Positions 54,301 through 64,000 of a DNA stretch of 64,000 nucleotides are shown here, piece by piece (positions within the stretch are counted from its first letter, which is position 1; every line of letters starts with the position of its first letter). The notes under the pieces were generated by a model. That model had not been told where the DNA came from. It saw only the letters and a list, made by a program, of their open reading frames with translations, and made no database searches. The stretch is from Fragum whitleyi. Lineage: Eukaryota > Mollusca > Bivalvia > Cardiida > Cardiidae. The translations under genes and the position numbers were made by a program. The stretch is from positions 58,023,642 through 58,087,641 of the forward strand of contig OX411544.1 in the NCBI GenBank assembly GCA_948146395.1. The letters run 5' to 3'.

Positions 54301-54827
54301 TTGACAATTTATTTTTAGCACAAATTTGCATTTATGCATTCCTGGCTGCCAAGTTCAATTTTCGAAAAATATCAAATCAGATGACTAGAACTCTTTACCC
54401 ATTCTCAAAAAGAAAATGGTTTAAGCCTCTGAACAAAATGGTTGAAATCATTTTGAGGTTGAAGTCTGTCATAACATGACTTTTGACACTCTTTACTAAT
54501 ACAGAATTCCATTTGGCTGCCATCTTGATTACAAGTCCAAATTCAAATTTCAATTCACACATTAATTTATTTTCTGAGTTCTAATAAGCATCTTGGTGAC
54601 CAGAAAAAGTAAAAAAAGTAGGTTCAGAAAAATAATTTTAGCAAGATAATGATCAGTTTGTATATTTCACGATAACCCTGGCTGCCATCTCCATTTACTC
54701 AAAATGCTCAATGATGACAAGATGTCATCATTCAGATTCTTGATGTTCAATGTCTTAGCTACCAGAATCAATCAAGAAAAAAACTTTATACCACACTACC
54801 AGGTCCAGCTTAATTTCTGCCGGACTA
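51334..54827. mobile_element. 3.5 kb foldback-type element with repeated GATGGCAGCC units
   Basis: Ends TAGTCCGGCAGAAA and TTTCTGCCGGACTA. At least 160 bp of each end is an inverted repeat (GTGTGGTATAAAGTTTTTTT, CTTGTCATCATTGAGCATTT). Words like GAGATGGCAGCC recur on the left at 51482, 51652, 51824, 51992 and 52163. Their reverse, GGCTGCCATCTC, recurs on the right at 54015, 54170, 54346, 54513 and 54681, spaced about 155-176 bp. The centre (52300-53950) holds a SINE head and no coding region. A 3-bp TAT may be the target duplication. Confidence 0.75.
53225..53320 (-). repeat. tRNA-derived SINE head, reverse
   Basis: The reverse complement reads GTCGGACTCTCAACCATAGG then CACCATGGTTCGATCTCCGG, with box B GGTTCGATCTCC and a tRNA-like anticodon arm. 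Inside the foldback element. Confidence 0.45.
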
Positions 54828-54990
54828 TATACCCTGCTTTTGTGCATTTCATTCTATCTGACGTCATTTATGCGGGGCGAAATAAGTGACGTCACAATGA
54901 ACGTTACATTGCAATCACGTGCAAAATGACGCGCTTTACGAAAATATGTCCTAGAAATGTCACATTTTGTTTCATTTTTGCATTGAAGAA

Positions 54991-55158
54991 ATAGAATAAT
55001 CGTTTGTTTTTCATGTAAGATCGATAAATATTTCATTTCGTGAAAAACAAAAGCTATATTTTCACTCGTGGCTCTACCACTCGTGAAAATATAGCTTTTG
55101 TTGTTCATTCAATGAAATATAAATCGATCTTACACTGAAACAAACGATTATCCTCTAT
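54991..55158. repeat. Palindromic MITE, copy 2, near-perfect long hairpin
   Basis: Arms of about 78 nt meet near 55072. The left arm has ATAATCGTTTGTTT and the right arm AAACGATTAT; the tips AGCTATATTTTCACTCGTGG pair almost perfectly. Homologous to positions 1-126. Confidence 0.75.
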
Positions 55159-55339
55159 TTAACTTGCATAGGTCAATTTTCTTTATGTTTTTTTCATCGA
55201 CCATAAATTTCTTGGCAGAAATATTTCAGCTTATCATTCTTGTAGTAAAAACTTATTAATATTATCTTTTATTTTCATACATTTATTTTAATTCAAAATT
55301 TGAGAAAATTGAGTCTGAGCATGAGAAAAGTTTTATAAC

Positions 55340-55397
55340 CTTTATAGCCCAGTTGATTAAGGCCTGTGGAGCGAATCAGCTGCTCAAGCAGCTCTAG
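55340..55397 (+). mobile_element. Helitron-type family A 3' terminus
   Basis: GGCCTGTGGAGCGAATC, hairpin AGCTGCTCAAGCAGCT, then CTAG before TTTA. May be the far end of the element starting at 50039. Confidence 0.6.
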
Positions 55398-55399
55398 TT

Positions 55400-56085
55400 T
55401 AAAAGAGCTATTCAGTCAGTAACTCATCCCGCTGATACCTTTTTCAAGTGCAATATCACAGGACAACCACCATAATGAAATTGAAACTGATTCTTTACTA
55501 TTCCAACGCTATAAAAATTCGTGACCACTGCGTCTTCCTTAGTGACCACATGTGCAATGCATCGTTGCGAACTTTCAGTTAACATTCTTTTAAGACAAAC
55601 ATTAATGCAATAAGTTGATTCTCATTTGAAGATAAAGCTAAAATCTAGCACACGTGTGTTTTCATGAAAAACACTTCTATTTTAATTTCATGAAAAACGG
55701 CATCCGCGGTAAATTGAGACTTTGTGCAGTGAGCCGTGATATCTATATTCATATATAGATTCCGGAGCTCAGTTTTGAAAATACACGTTTATATACATTG
55801 AATAAAGTGAGGCGATGCATCGCAGCGAGCCATAATTCCACAATTTGAAAAATAAGATGCTTCTTCTTTTTAAATCCCAATTTGCAATGGCGGATTCAGG
55901 ATTTCTGTAAAGGGGGTTCGAATTATACAAAAAGAAGGTTCGTCTTCCTAGTATATCACAATGTCAACCCTTTTCCTATTGAATTAAAATTTTGTAAAAA
56001 AACAAATTTCTTTTCTTCTGGACAAATCAACGAGTCTGCTACATGATTTATCCACAAAAACCAAGAAGAAGGCATGAAGTATATT
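55400..56085. other. Unassigned stretch
   Basis: No gene or clear element. A short hairpin (ATATCTATATTCATATATAG) lies at 55739-55762. Confidence 0.4.
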
Positions 56086-56087
56086 TT

Positions 56088-56125
56088 AAGATCAGACTGC
56101 TCAACTGTGCGGGCTGATCTTACTC
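56088..56125. repeat. TGCACA-family core palindrome
   Basis: TAAGATCAGACTGCTCAACT then GTGCGGGCTGATCTTA is an inverted repeat of 15 bp arms. Confidence 0.55.
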
Positions 56126-56429
56126 TTTATTGTTTGCCAAAAATTTATTCATAACAGGTTGTGACCCGCAGAAGGAAAGGCAAATTGAAATTCTGCATGA
56201 AAATGGAATAATTTGATTTGAACTCCCTCTGAATCTGCCACTGTTTTTATTATGCAACATTTTGTGGCAGATGATTGTTGTTGTTATGGTCACAGAAGTA
56301 AGTGCAAACTTGCAGAGCAATGGCTTGAGTAGAAACAAAGTAAAAGAAAGTTGCGTGTAAATCTTTAACCAAAGCAATACGCCCGAATGACAGGAATAGC
56401 TCCTACCTTTCCCCTCGTCACAAAACATA

Positions 56430-56677
56430 TGCGACCCGTCACGCGGAATGGGACCATCTGGTTAGTGCGTAAAGTGTCGACCCTTGTCAGACTGAGCGGT
56501 ATGCGAACACTAACTAGGTCGAAACTTTTCGCACTTCGCTTACTTACTGAAGTTAGAATGACCAATCTACCTTTTTGAATTGCTACCTCTGGTTGACCTA
56601 TGCTGATCCCAATCTCTATTTCGATCATTTGTTTAACAGAGTTCCCAGATGGTCCCTTTTGGTCTGACGAGTCACAT
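56430..56677. mobile_element. 250-bp TIR MITE, copy g
   Basis: Left GCGACCCGTCACGCGGAATG then GGACCATCTGG, right CCCAGATGGTCCCTTTTGGT then GACGAGTCACA. Well preserved. Confidence 0.72.
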
Positions 56678-57255
56678 ATATATGTTTACCAGATTGTTGA
56701 AAATGACGATTCTTTAAGATACATAAATCTTGACAAAAATATGGTTAACTCCGACGTTTTTTTTTAATTGGTGAATAAAATTTAAAGAAACTTTATGGCT
56801 TCAGAATGAAAACTTAACTTTAGGCCCTATCTGATGTTTTGGTTAACTGATTGTTTTTGGAAAAGAGATCGCATTCTAGTTCTAGTGAAGTTCCGAGTTA
56901 AGGACAAAAATTTTGAGGTAGGATTAGGATTTAGGGAATGTAATTATCGGTTTAGTTGTAATTCTCACAACAAAGGTAGTTGAAACCTTAGTTTCTAAGG
57001 TGAAAACCGCTCAACTGTCATTCATGTATGGCGTTTTAAACGGGTCACGATCGTTTTAATAGAAAGATTGACCACGGTATTTACACCAGAATCTTCGTAA
57101 CTACAGCTTGAATAAATGGTCACTTGTAGTCAGTCTTTATAACTTAGTTTTGTGACCGTTTTGTAACAGAATGAATCATCACTTGTAATCTTTATAAATA
57201 CGTTTGTCGATCATATCTTCGGAACTACAGCTGTTAGACATTATTTTTTGTAATA

Positions 57256-57603
57256 CAGTATAACTTGTGTTAAGCGACCACTTAACGGACCACCAAAAAG
57301 CGGTCGCTTATGGGAATGGTCGCCTAATACGAAATACCATGATAAATGTGACAGTTTACTTTGATAGAATTTAAAGATTATCGTTCAAGTCGTACATAAT
57401 CTTATGATGTTCGAACCCATAAGAATCGTCTAATAGAGACGATTCTAATGGGTTCCAACAACATAAAATTCAACAATAACCAATTTTTCGTTAAGAATGT
57501 CCTCTTTTTCAGAAAATTTGCTTACGTTGAGGGGACTTTTTATGGTGGCCGCTTAATAAAATTGGTCGCTTAATAGACGTGGTCGCTCGAACAATATCAA
57601 CTG
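57256..57603. mobile_element. TA-flanked MITE (GGTCGCTTAA family), copy 2
   Basis: Starts CAGTATAACTTGTGTTAAGC, ends GCTCGAACAATATCAACTG, TA on both sides. Better preserved than copy 1. Confidence 0.7.
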
Positions 57604-57879
57604 TATTTAAAAGGTCGGTCGGCAACCATAACTTCAAAATTACAGCTTGAACATATATTTTGCTTTTCTTTTTTACATCGTCATTTGGCGACTAAAACGT
57701 CGTAGTTACAGCTGGAATAAGGTGCAGTTTGGTTTGAGGTCTTTGAGGAATTGCGTCCCGCACATTAGGAGGCGTGAAAAATGTGGAAATAATAATAACA
57801 ATAATAATATCTCTATGGAAGGTTTCGTGCTAATCTTATTTTCAACATGGCCTTCTTGAAAAACAATATTCATACTTCG

Positions 57880-57985
<106 letters not shown>

Positions 57986-57992
57986 CCCAGCC

Positions 57993-58064
57993 GCTGTCAT
58001 AGCGCATTTGGTAGCGCGTCGGACTGTCAATCTAGAGGTTCTGGGTTCGATCCCCGACGGCAGC
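57993..58064 (+). tRNA. tRNA-Asp(GTC)-like sequence, probably a SINE head
   Basis: A 72-nt cloverleaf: acceptor GCTGTCA / CGGCAGC with one mismatch, D stem GCGC / GCGC, anticodon loop CTGTCAA (GTC at 58026-58028), T loop TTCGATC. A and B boxes are good. The anticodon stem (TCGGA / TCTAG) and outer T-stem pair badly, and a SINE-like tail follows to about 58495, so a working tRNA is unlikely. Confidence 0.45.
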
Positions 58065-58495
58065 TCTCATTCTTTCCGCCTATTCGCAACTGTCTCTCAC
58101 CAATGAGTTGATAATCCGGAAGATCTATGCGAGATGGCAATCCCTCTCCCAAACATCCGATCTAATGTGTCCGCAAACGTTTTTGACTACAGTGCAAGTG
58201 CGTGAGATAAAATATCGGCAATTTTTGATTTTGTGTATTTGGTACTGTGGTTAGTTAGTCATTCTACCGTAATGTATCATTTAAAGAACGGTCCTTGTCA
58301 CATATCAGTAAATCAATGTGAACAGCAATAAATGTTTGGTTTTAAATCAAATTAGAATGGGTCATTAAATTCCGAGCGTTTATCGTCATTTTTTATCAGC
58401 ATGATTATGATTTGGCTCTTAATTAGTAAATGGTCCATAAGCCACCTCGAAATAACTAAAGTACTGTTTAAAATAGCGTTAAACCCACTATACAC
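57993..58495 (+). repeat. tRNA-derived SINE
   Basis: The tRNA-like head is followed by CTCACCAATGAGTTGATAAT, GGCAATCCCTCTCCCAAACA and, near 58465-58490, AGTACTGTTTAAAATAGCGT then TAAACCC, the tail seen at 1890 and 32310. Confidence 0.5.
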
Positions 58496-58837
58496 AATAT
58501 AATTTTGTTGGTTTCAGAAAAAAAGGGTTATTTAAGGGGGTGATAAAGGATAATATCCGCTTTGGGCGACGAACATGGGATTATGTGAGCTGTTCGCACA
58601 TGATGAGTATATAAATGAGATTCGCAGGTTAAAGCAATCAAATTCAATTTTGACGTGGACTTATATGTTCTTTTCTAGTAAGTGATTATTAGTTATTTAT
58701 CATCAAGACTTTTTTCCCATTTTCTTTCTCAATGTAAATTGATGTTTAGGCAAAACGAGCTTTTTAAACCCGGTAAACGTTTTTATCAATTTCTAAAATG
58801 ATTTATATGGTATAATTAAGAGCCGAGGCCAACTCAC

Positions 58838-58932
58838 GGGGATATGTTCCGCTGATTTTTTTTTTCAAAATATATGATAATATATTATCATATATTTTGA
58901 AAAAAAAATCAGCGAAACATATTCCTGTGGGC
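58838..58932. mobile_element. Palindromic MITE, unbroken copy
   Basis: ACGGGGATATGTTCCGCTGA faces TCAGCGAAACATATTCCTGT, with arms of about 45 bp meeting at ATGATAATATATTATCATAT. It is the empty-site relative of 49301-49628. Confidence 0.78.
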
Positions 58933-59229
58933 CAACTAACCAATCGAAACACCGTGAAAATTTTTTATCTAACAGTGTTTAATTGTGTCGTTCAGGAATT
59001 GTGCTATCACCTGCCAGTATTACCCGAAAGGGGAATGAGTTAGGAAGTTTAAATATATAGATAGATAGAGAGATAGATAATAGGTTAAAAATTGTTTTCA
59101 TTCTTCAATGAAAAGTTTTTTGAGTGCGCATTAAATTTTGGAAGCCTCTTCAGAAACTAGTCCAATAAGAAATCTGTTTCTTTATTGCTGCATATTATAG
59201 TTTGGCTTCATGAAGTTAAATTATAAGGT

Positions 59230-59368
59230 GTGAAGAGAGTATTTGTTGATTTCATGGAGGTATAAAACTTAAAATCAAATTACACCCGTCATCTAATAAT
59301 CATACAGTGTAATAAGGTTTTAAAGTTCATACCTCAATGAAATCAACAACTACTATCTTCATCTCATA
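59230..59368. repeat. Palindromic MITE (GAGTATTTATTAA family), copy 2
   Basis: AGAGAGTATTTGTTGATTTC faces GAAATCAACAACTACTATCT. Centre with ACAGTGTAATAAGG as in copy 1. Confidence 0.65.
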
Positions 59369-59730
59369 TATTAACTATAAAAATGACAAGATTGCCCTCA
59401 ATTGCTTTCCAAAAGTGTAGGCTAATGTGAGTCACAATTCTAAATTCTTGTCACAGATTTTGATCAATTTTCTTACAGTAGACGATTGGACTCAGCCGTG
59501 TGTTCGGATTTAAAACGTTCGCGAAAAGTTTTATCCATCTTTGCACTTATACTCGCAAACAAAGCGAGTTACAATTTCTGTACGTAAAGTTCACAAACGT
59601 TTTTTCATAATGATCGCAGGGCAGGATTTCGTCCAAAATAGTGAGAACGGATGCACGAAGTAACAATATGTAATATCGGTTGAATTTAAGGACGTAAATA
59701 CGGTTACGCCAGTGAGTAATACAAATAAAA

Positions 59731-62700
59731 GCTTCAAAAGGAACAAGTTCAGAAATGTGTAGGTGCCAATATGTTTCTAGAAATTGTTTTGGTTGATTAT
59801 AAATCTGATGGAAATTAGGATTTGCTAGCAAGATCTAGGTCGTTTGTTTGTACTCTTCTCCAAAGATAAATTAAAACTGCCCTCTTTAGTTCCAAATTAA
59901 GTCATTTAAGACACAAAATGTTTGATTGAAAGGAGCATAATTCCACTTTTGACAGTAATTCACTCATAAGGGGTTGACAATGCATATTGTTTGTTCATTC
60001 ATACTAACAGTTTTCCAATTTATAGTTTCAGTTCGTCGGCTGGAGGGGGATGGGGGCGTGATGGAGAAAAAAGATAAGTATTATTTTCATTATTCAAATT
60101 TGGTTCAATTACTAATAAAAATAAGTGTTTTTGTAAGTAATTAAGATGTAAGTGTTTTTTCTTTGGCATTAAAACATGTTTTTTCTTTCAAAATTTAATT
60201 TTTCATAAATAGGTCTAACAATTAAGGAAGCTTTCAGTATGAGAATTGGGCCCTTATACTGAAAGCTTCAAAAAGAACAAGTTCAGAAATGTGTAGGTAC
60301 CAATATGTTTCTAGAAATTGTTTTGGTTGATTATAAATCTGATGAAAATTAAGAATTGCTAGCAAGATCTTGGTCATTTGTTTTTACTCTTCTCCAAAGA
60401 TAAATTAAAACTACCCTCTTCAGTTCCAAAGAAAGTCGTTTTAGACACAAAATGTTTGATTGAAAGGAGCATAACTCCACTTTTAACAGTAATTCACTTG
60501 TATAAGGTTGACAATGCATATTGTTTGTTCATTCATACTAACAGTTTTCCAATTTATAGTTTCAGTTCGTCGGCTGGAGGGGGGTGGGGGCGTGATGGAG
60601 AAAAAAGATAAGTATTATTTTCATTATTCAAATTTGGTTCAATTACTAATAAAAATAAGTGTTTTTGTAAGTAATTAAGATGTAAGAGTTTTTTTCTTTG
60701 GCATTAAAACCTTTTTTTTCTTTCAAAATTTTATTTTTCATAAATAGGTCTAACAATTCAGGAAGCTTTCAGTATGAGAATTGGGCCCTTCTTATACTGA
60801 AAGCTTCAAAAAGAACAAGTTCAGAAATGTGTAGGTACCAATATGTTTCTAGAAATTGTTTTGGTTGATTATAAATCTGATGAAAATTAAGAATTGCTAG
60901 CAAGATCTAGGTCATTTGTTTGTACTCTTCTCCAAAGATAAATTAAAACTACCATCTTTAGTTCCAAAGTAAGTCGTTTAAGACACAAAATGTTTGATTG
61001 AAAGGAGCATAACTCCACTTTTAACTGTAATTCACTCATAAGGGGCTGACAATGCATATTGGATGTTCATTCATACTAACAGTTTTCCAATTTATAGTTT
61101 CAGTTCGTCGGCTGGAGGGGGGTGGGGGCGTGATGGAGAAAAAAGATAAGTATTATTTTCATTATTCAAATTTGGTTCAATTACTAATAAAAATAAGTGT
61201 TTTTGTGAGTAATTAAGATGTAAAAGTTTTTTCTTTGGCATTAAAACCTCTTTTTTTCTTTCAAAATTATACTTTTCACAAATAGGTCTAACAATTCAGG
61301 AAGCTTTCAGTATGAGAATTGGGCCCTTCTTATACTGAAAGCTTCAAAAAGAACAAGTTCAGAAATGTGTAGGTACCAATATGTTTCTAGAAATTGTTTT
61401 GGTTGATTATAAATCTGATGGAAATTAAGAATTGCTAGCAAGATCTAGGTCGTTTGTTTGTACTCTTCTCCAAAGTAATTAAAACTGCCCTCTTTAGTTC
61501 CAAAGTAAGTCGTTTAAGACACAAAATGTTTGATTGAAAGGAGCATAACTCCACTTTTAACAGTAATTCACTTGTATGAGGTTGACAATGCATATTGTTT
61601 GTTCATTCATACTAACAGTTTTCCAATTTATAGTTTCAGTTCGTCGGCTGGAGGGGGGTGGGGGCGTGATGGAGAAAAAAGATAAGTATTATTTTCATTA
61701 TTCAAATTTGGTTCAATTACTAATAAAAATAAGTGTTTTTGTGAGTAATTAAGATGTAAGAGTTTTTTCTTTGGCATTAAAACCTTTTTTTTTTTCTTTC
61801 AAAATTATATTTTTCACAAATAGGTCTAACAATTCAGGAAGCTTTCAGTATGAGAATTGGGCCCTTCTTATACTGAAAGCTTCAAAAAGAACAAGTTCAG
61901 AAATGTGTAGGTACCAATATGTTTCTAGAAATTGTTTTGGTTGATTATAAATCTGATGAAAATTAAGAATTGCTAGCAAGATCTAGGTCATTTGTTTGTA
62001 CTCTTCTCCAAAGATAAATTAAAACTACCATCTTTAGTTCCAAAGTAAGTCGTTTAAGACACAAAATGTTTGATTGAAAGGAGCATAACTCCACTTTTAA
62101 CTGTAATTCACTCATAAGGGGCTGACAATGCATATTGGATGTTCATTCATACTAACAGTTTTCCAATTTATAGTTTCAGTTCGTCGGCTGGAGGGGGGTG
62201 GGGGCGTGATGGAGAAAAAAGATAAGTATTATTTTCATTATTCAAATTTGGTTCAATTACTAATAAAAATAAGTGTTTTTGTAAGTAATTAAGATGTAAA
62301 AGTTTTTTCTTTGGCATTAAAACCTCTTTTTTTCTTTCAAAATTATACTTTTCACAAATAGGTCTAACAATTCAGGAAGCTTTCAGTATGAGAATTGGGC
62401 CCTTCTTATACTGAAAGCTTCAAAAAGAACAAGTTCAGAAATGTGTAGGTACCAATATGTTTCTAGAAATTGTTTTGGTTGATTATAAATCTGATGGAAA
62501 TTAAGAATTGCTAGCAAGATCTAGGTCGTTTGTTTGTACTCTTCTCCAAAGTAATTAAAACTGCCCTCTTTAGTTCCAAAGTAAGTCGTTTAAGACACAA
62601 AATGTTTGATTGAAAGGAGCATAACTCCACTTTTAACAGTAATTCACTTGTATGAGGTTGACAATGCATATTGTTTGTTCATTCATACTAACAGTTTTCC

Positions 62701-64000
62701 AATTTATAGTTTCAGTTCGTCGGCTGGAGGGGGGTGGGGGCGTGATGGAGAAAAAAGATAAGTATTATTTTCATTATTCAAATTTGGTTCAATTACTAAT
62801 AAAAATAAGTGTTTTTGTGAGTAATTAAGATGTAAGAGTTTTTTCTTTGGCATTAAAACCTCTTTTTTTCTTTCAAAATTATATTTTTCACAAATAGGTC
62901 TAACAATTCAGGAAGCTTTCAGTATGAGAATTGGGCCCTTCTTATACTGAAAGCTTCAAAAAGAACAAGTTCAGAAATGTGTAGGTACCAATATGTTTCT
63001 AGAAATTGTTTTGGTTGATTATAAATCTGATGAAAATTAAGAATTGCTAGCAAGATCTAGGTCATTTGTTTGTACTCTTCTCCAAAGATAAATTAAAACT
63101 ACCATCTTTAGTTCCAAAGTAAGTCGTTTAAGACACAAAATGTTTGATTGAAAGGAGCATAACTCCACTTTTAACTGTAATTCACTCATAAGGGGTTGAC
63201 AATGCATATTGGATGTTCATTCATACTAACAGTTTTCCAATTTATAGTTTCAGTTCGTCGGCTGGAGGGGGGTGGGGGCGTGATGGAGAAAAAAGATAAG
63301 TATTATTTTCATTATTCAAATTTGGTTCAATTACTAATAAAAATAAGTGTTTTTGTAAATAATCAAGATGTTAAAGTTTTTTCTTTGGCATTAAAACCTC
63401 TTTTTTTCTTTCAAAATTATACTTTCCACAAATAGGTCTAACAATTCAGGAAGCTTTCAGTATGAGAATTGGGCCCTTCTTATACTGAAAGCTTCAAAAA
63501 GAACAAGTTCAGAAATGTGTAGGTACCAATATGTTTCTAGAAATTGTTTTGGTTGATTATAAATCTGATGAAAATTAAGAATTGCTAGCAAGATCTAGGT
63601 CATTTGTTTGTACTCTTCTCCAAAGATAAATTAAAACTACCATCTTTAGTTCCAAAGTAAGTCGTTTAAGACACAAAATGTTTGATTGAAAGGAGCATAA
63701 CTCCACTTTTAACTGTAATTCACTCATAAGGGGCTGACAATGCATATTGGATGTTCATTCATACTAACAGTTTTCCAATTTATAGTTTCAGTTCGTCGGC
63801 TGGAGGGGGGTGGGGGCGTGATGGAGAAAAAAGATAAGTATTATTTTCATTATTCAAATTTGGTTCAATTACTAATAAAAATAAGTGTTTTTGTAAGTAA
63901 TTAAGATGTAAAAGTTTTTTCTTTGGCATTAAAACCTCTTTTTTTCTTTCAAAATTATACTTTTCACAAATAGGTCTAACAATTCAGGAAGCTTTCAGTA
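59731..64000 (+). repeat. Satellite array, about 537-bp unit, 8 units, runs off the window
   Basis: The anchor GTTTCAGTTCGTCGGCTGG lies at 60025, 60559, 61097, 61633, 62173, 62709, 63247 and 63785 (steps 534-540). Each unit has a G-run (GGAGGGGGGTGGGGGCG) and, between units, a hairpin with 19-bp arms (GAAGCTTTCAGTAT ... ATACTGAAAGCTTC) around TTGGGCCC. Two variants alternate: ACTGCCCTC with CACTTGTATGAGG, and ACTACCATC with CACTCATAAGGGG. The first unit is the most diverged. Confidence 0.95.

Larger units (their letters stand above)
58500..59730. other. Unassigned sequence before the satellite
   Basis: Apart from the two palindromic MITEs (58838-58932, 59230-59368) and a (GATA)n-like stretch at 59058-59080, nothing was recognised. 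Confidence 0.4.

Noticed and set aside
57993..58064. A functional tRNA-Asp gene
   Set aside because: Weak anticodon stem, acceptor mismatch and a SINE-like tail point to a SINE head. Kept only as a tRNA-like feature.
59547..59831. 94-codon minus-strand open frame at the satellite border
   Set aside because: Overlaps the first satellite unit and shows no recognisable domain.
60378..60611. 77-codon plus-strand frame repeated in the satellite
   Set aside because: It is open only in some units and broken in others, so it reflects the repeat, not a gene.

Overview
The window is invertebrate nuclear DNA, most likely from a bivalve mollusc. It is AT-rich, its genes are split by long introns with GT/AG splice sites, and the introns are full of the tandem-core, (CCGT)n-bearing Helitron-type elements ('pearl'-like) that are characteristic of bivalves. 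No species can be named from the sequence alone. Nothing bacterial or viral was seen.

Two protein-coding gene fragments lie head to tail on the + strand. The first (141-18090, 7 exons, 834 in-frame codons) is the C-terminal half of a TECPR2-like protein: an acidic, Ser/Thr/Asn-rich disordered segment followed by tectonin (TECPR) beta-propeller repeats. Its 5' part lies before the window, and its last repeats and stop codon are not visible downstream. The second (23720-41952, 10 exons, 1401 aa) is a PLEKHG1/2/3-type Rho guanine nucleotide exchange factor: the second half of a DH domain, a linker, a PH domain, four short linker exons, and one very large final exon encoding a 1082-residue Ser-rich tail and the stop codon. 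Its 5' exons (first half of DH) are not visible upstream. The two fragments cannot be one fusion gene because the splice phases clash. The 5.6 kb between them is almost wholly mobile-element sequence.

The rest is repeat landscape. (i) Several Helitron-type non-autonomous families share one layout: a 5' hairpin, a CCGT-type microsatellite, a tandem core of about 150-185 bp, then a 3' hairpin followed by CTTG or CTAG before a T. (ii) A Tc1/mariner element (12605-15062) keeps TA duplications and matching terminal repeats, holds a broken transposase, and has a Helitron-type element inserted inside it. (iii) A piggyBac-type MITE family flanked by TTAA has four copies, two of them nested in other elements. 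(iv) Several palindromic MITE families and tRNA-derived SINEs are scattered throughout. (v) A 3.5 kb foldback element occupies 51334-54827 and may lie inside a Helitron-type element. (vi) A satellite with a 537-bp unit runs from 59731 off the right edge.

From 41953 to 59730 no coding exon could be supported. A CpG-rich patch at about 49065-49290 is the only candidate promoter or first exon there. All family names are assigned from remembered motifs and architecture; no database search was run.
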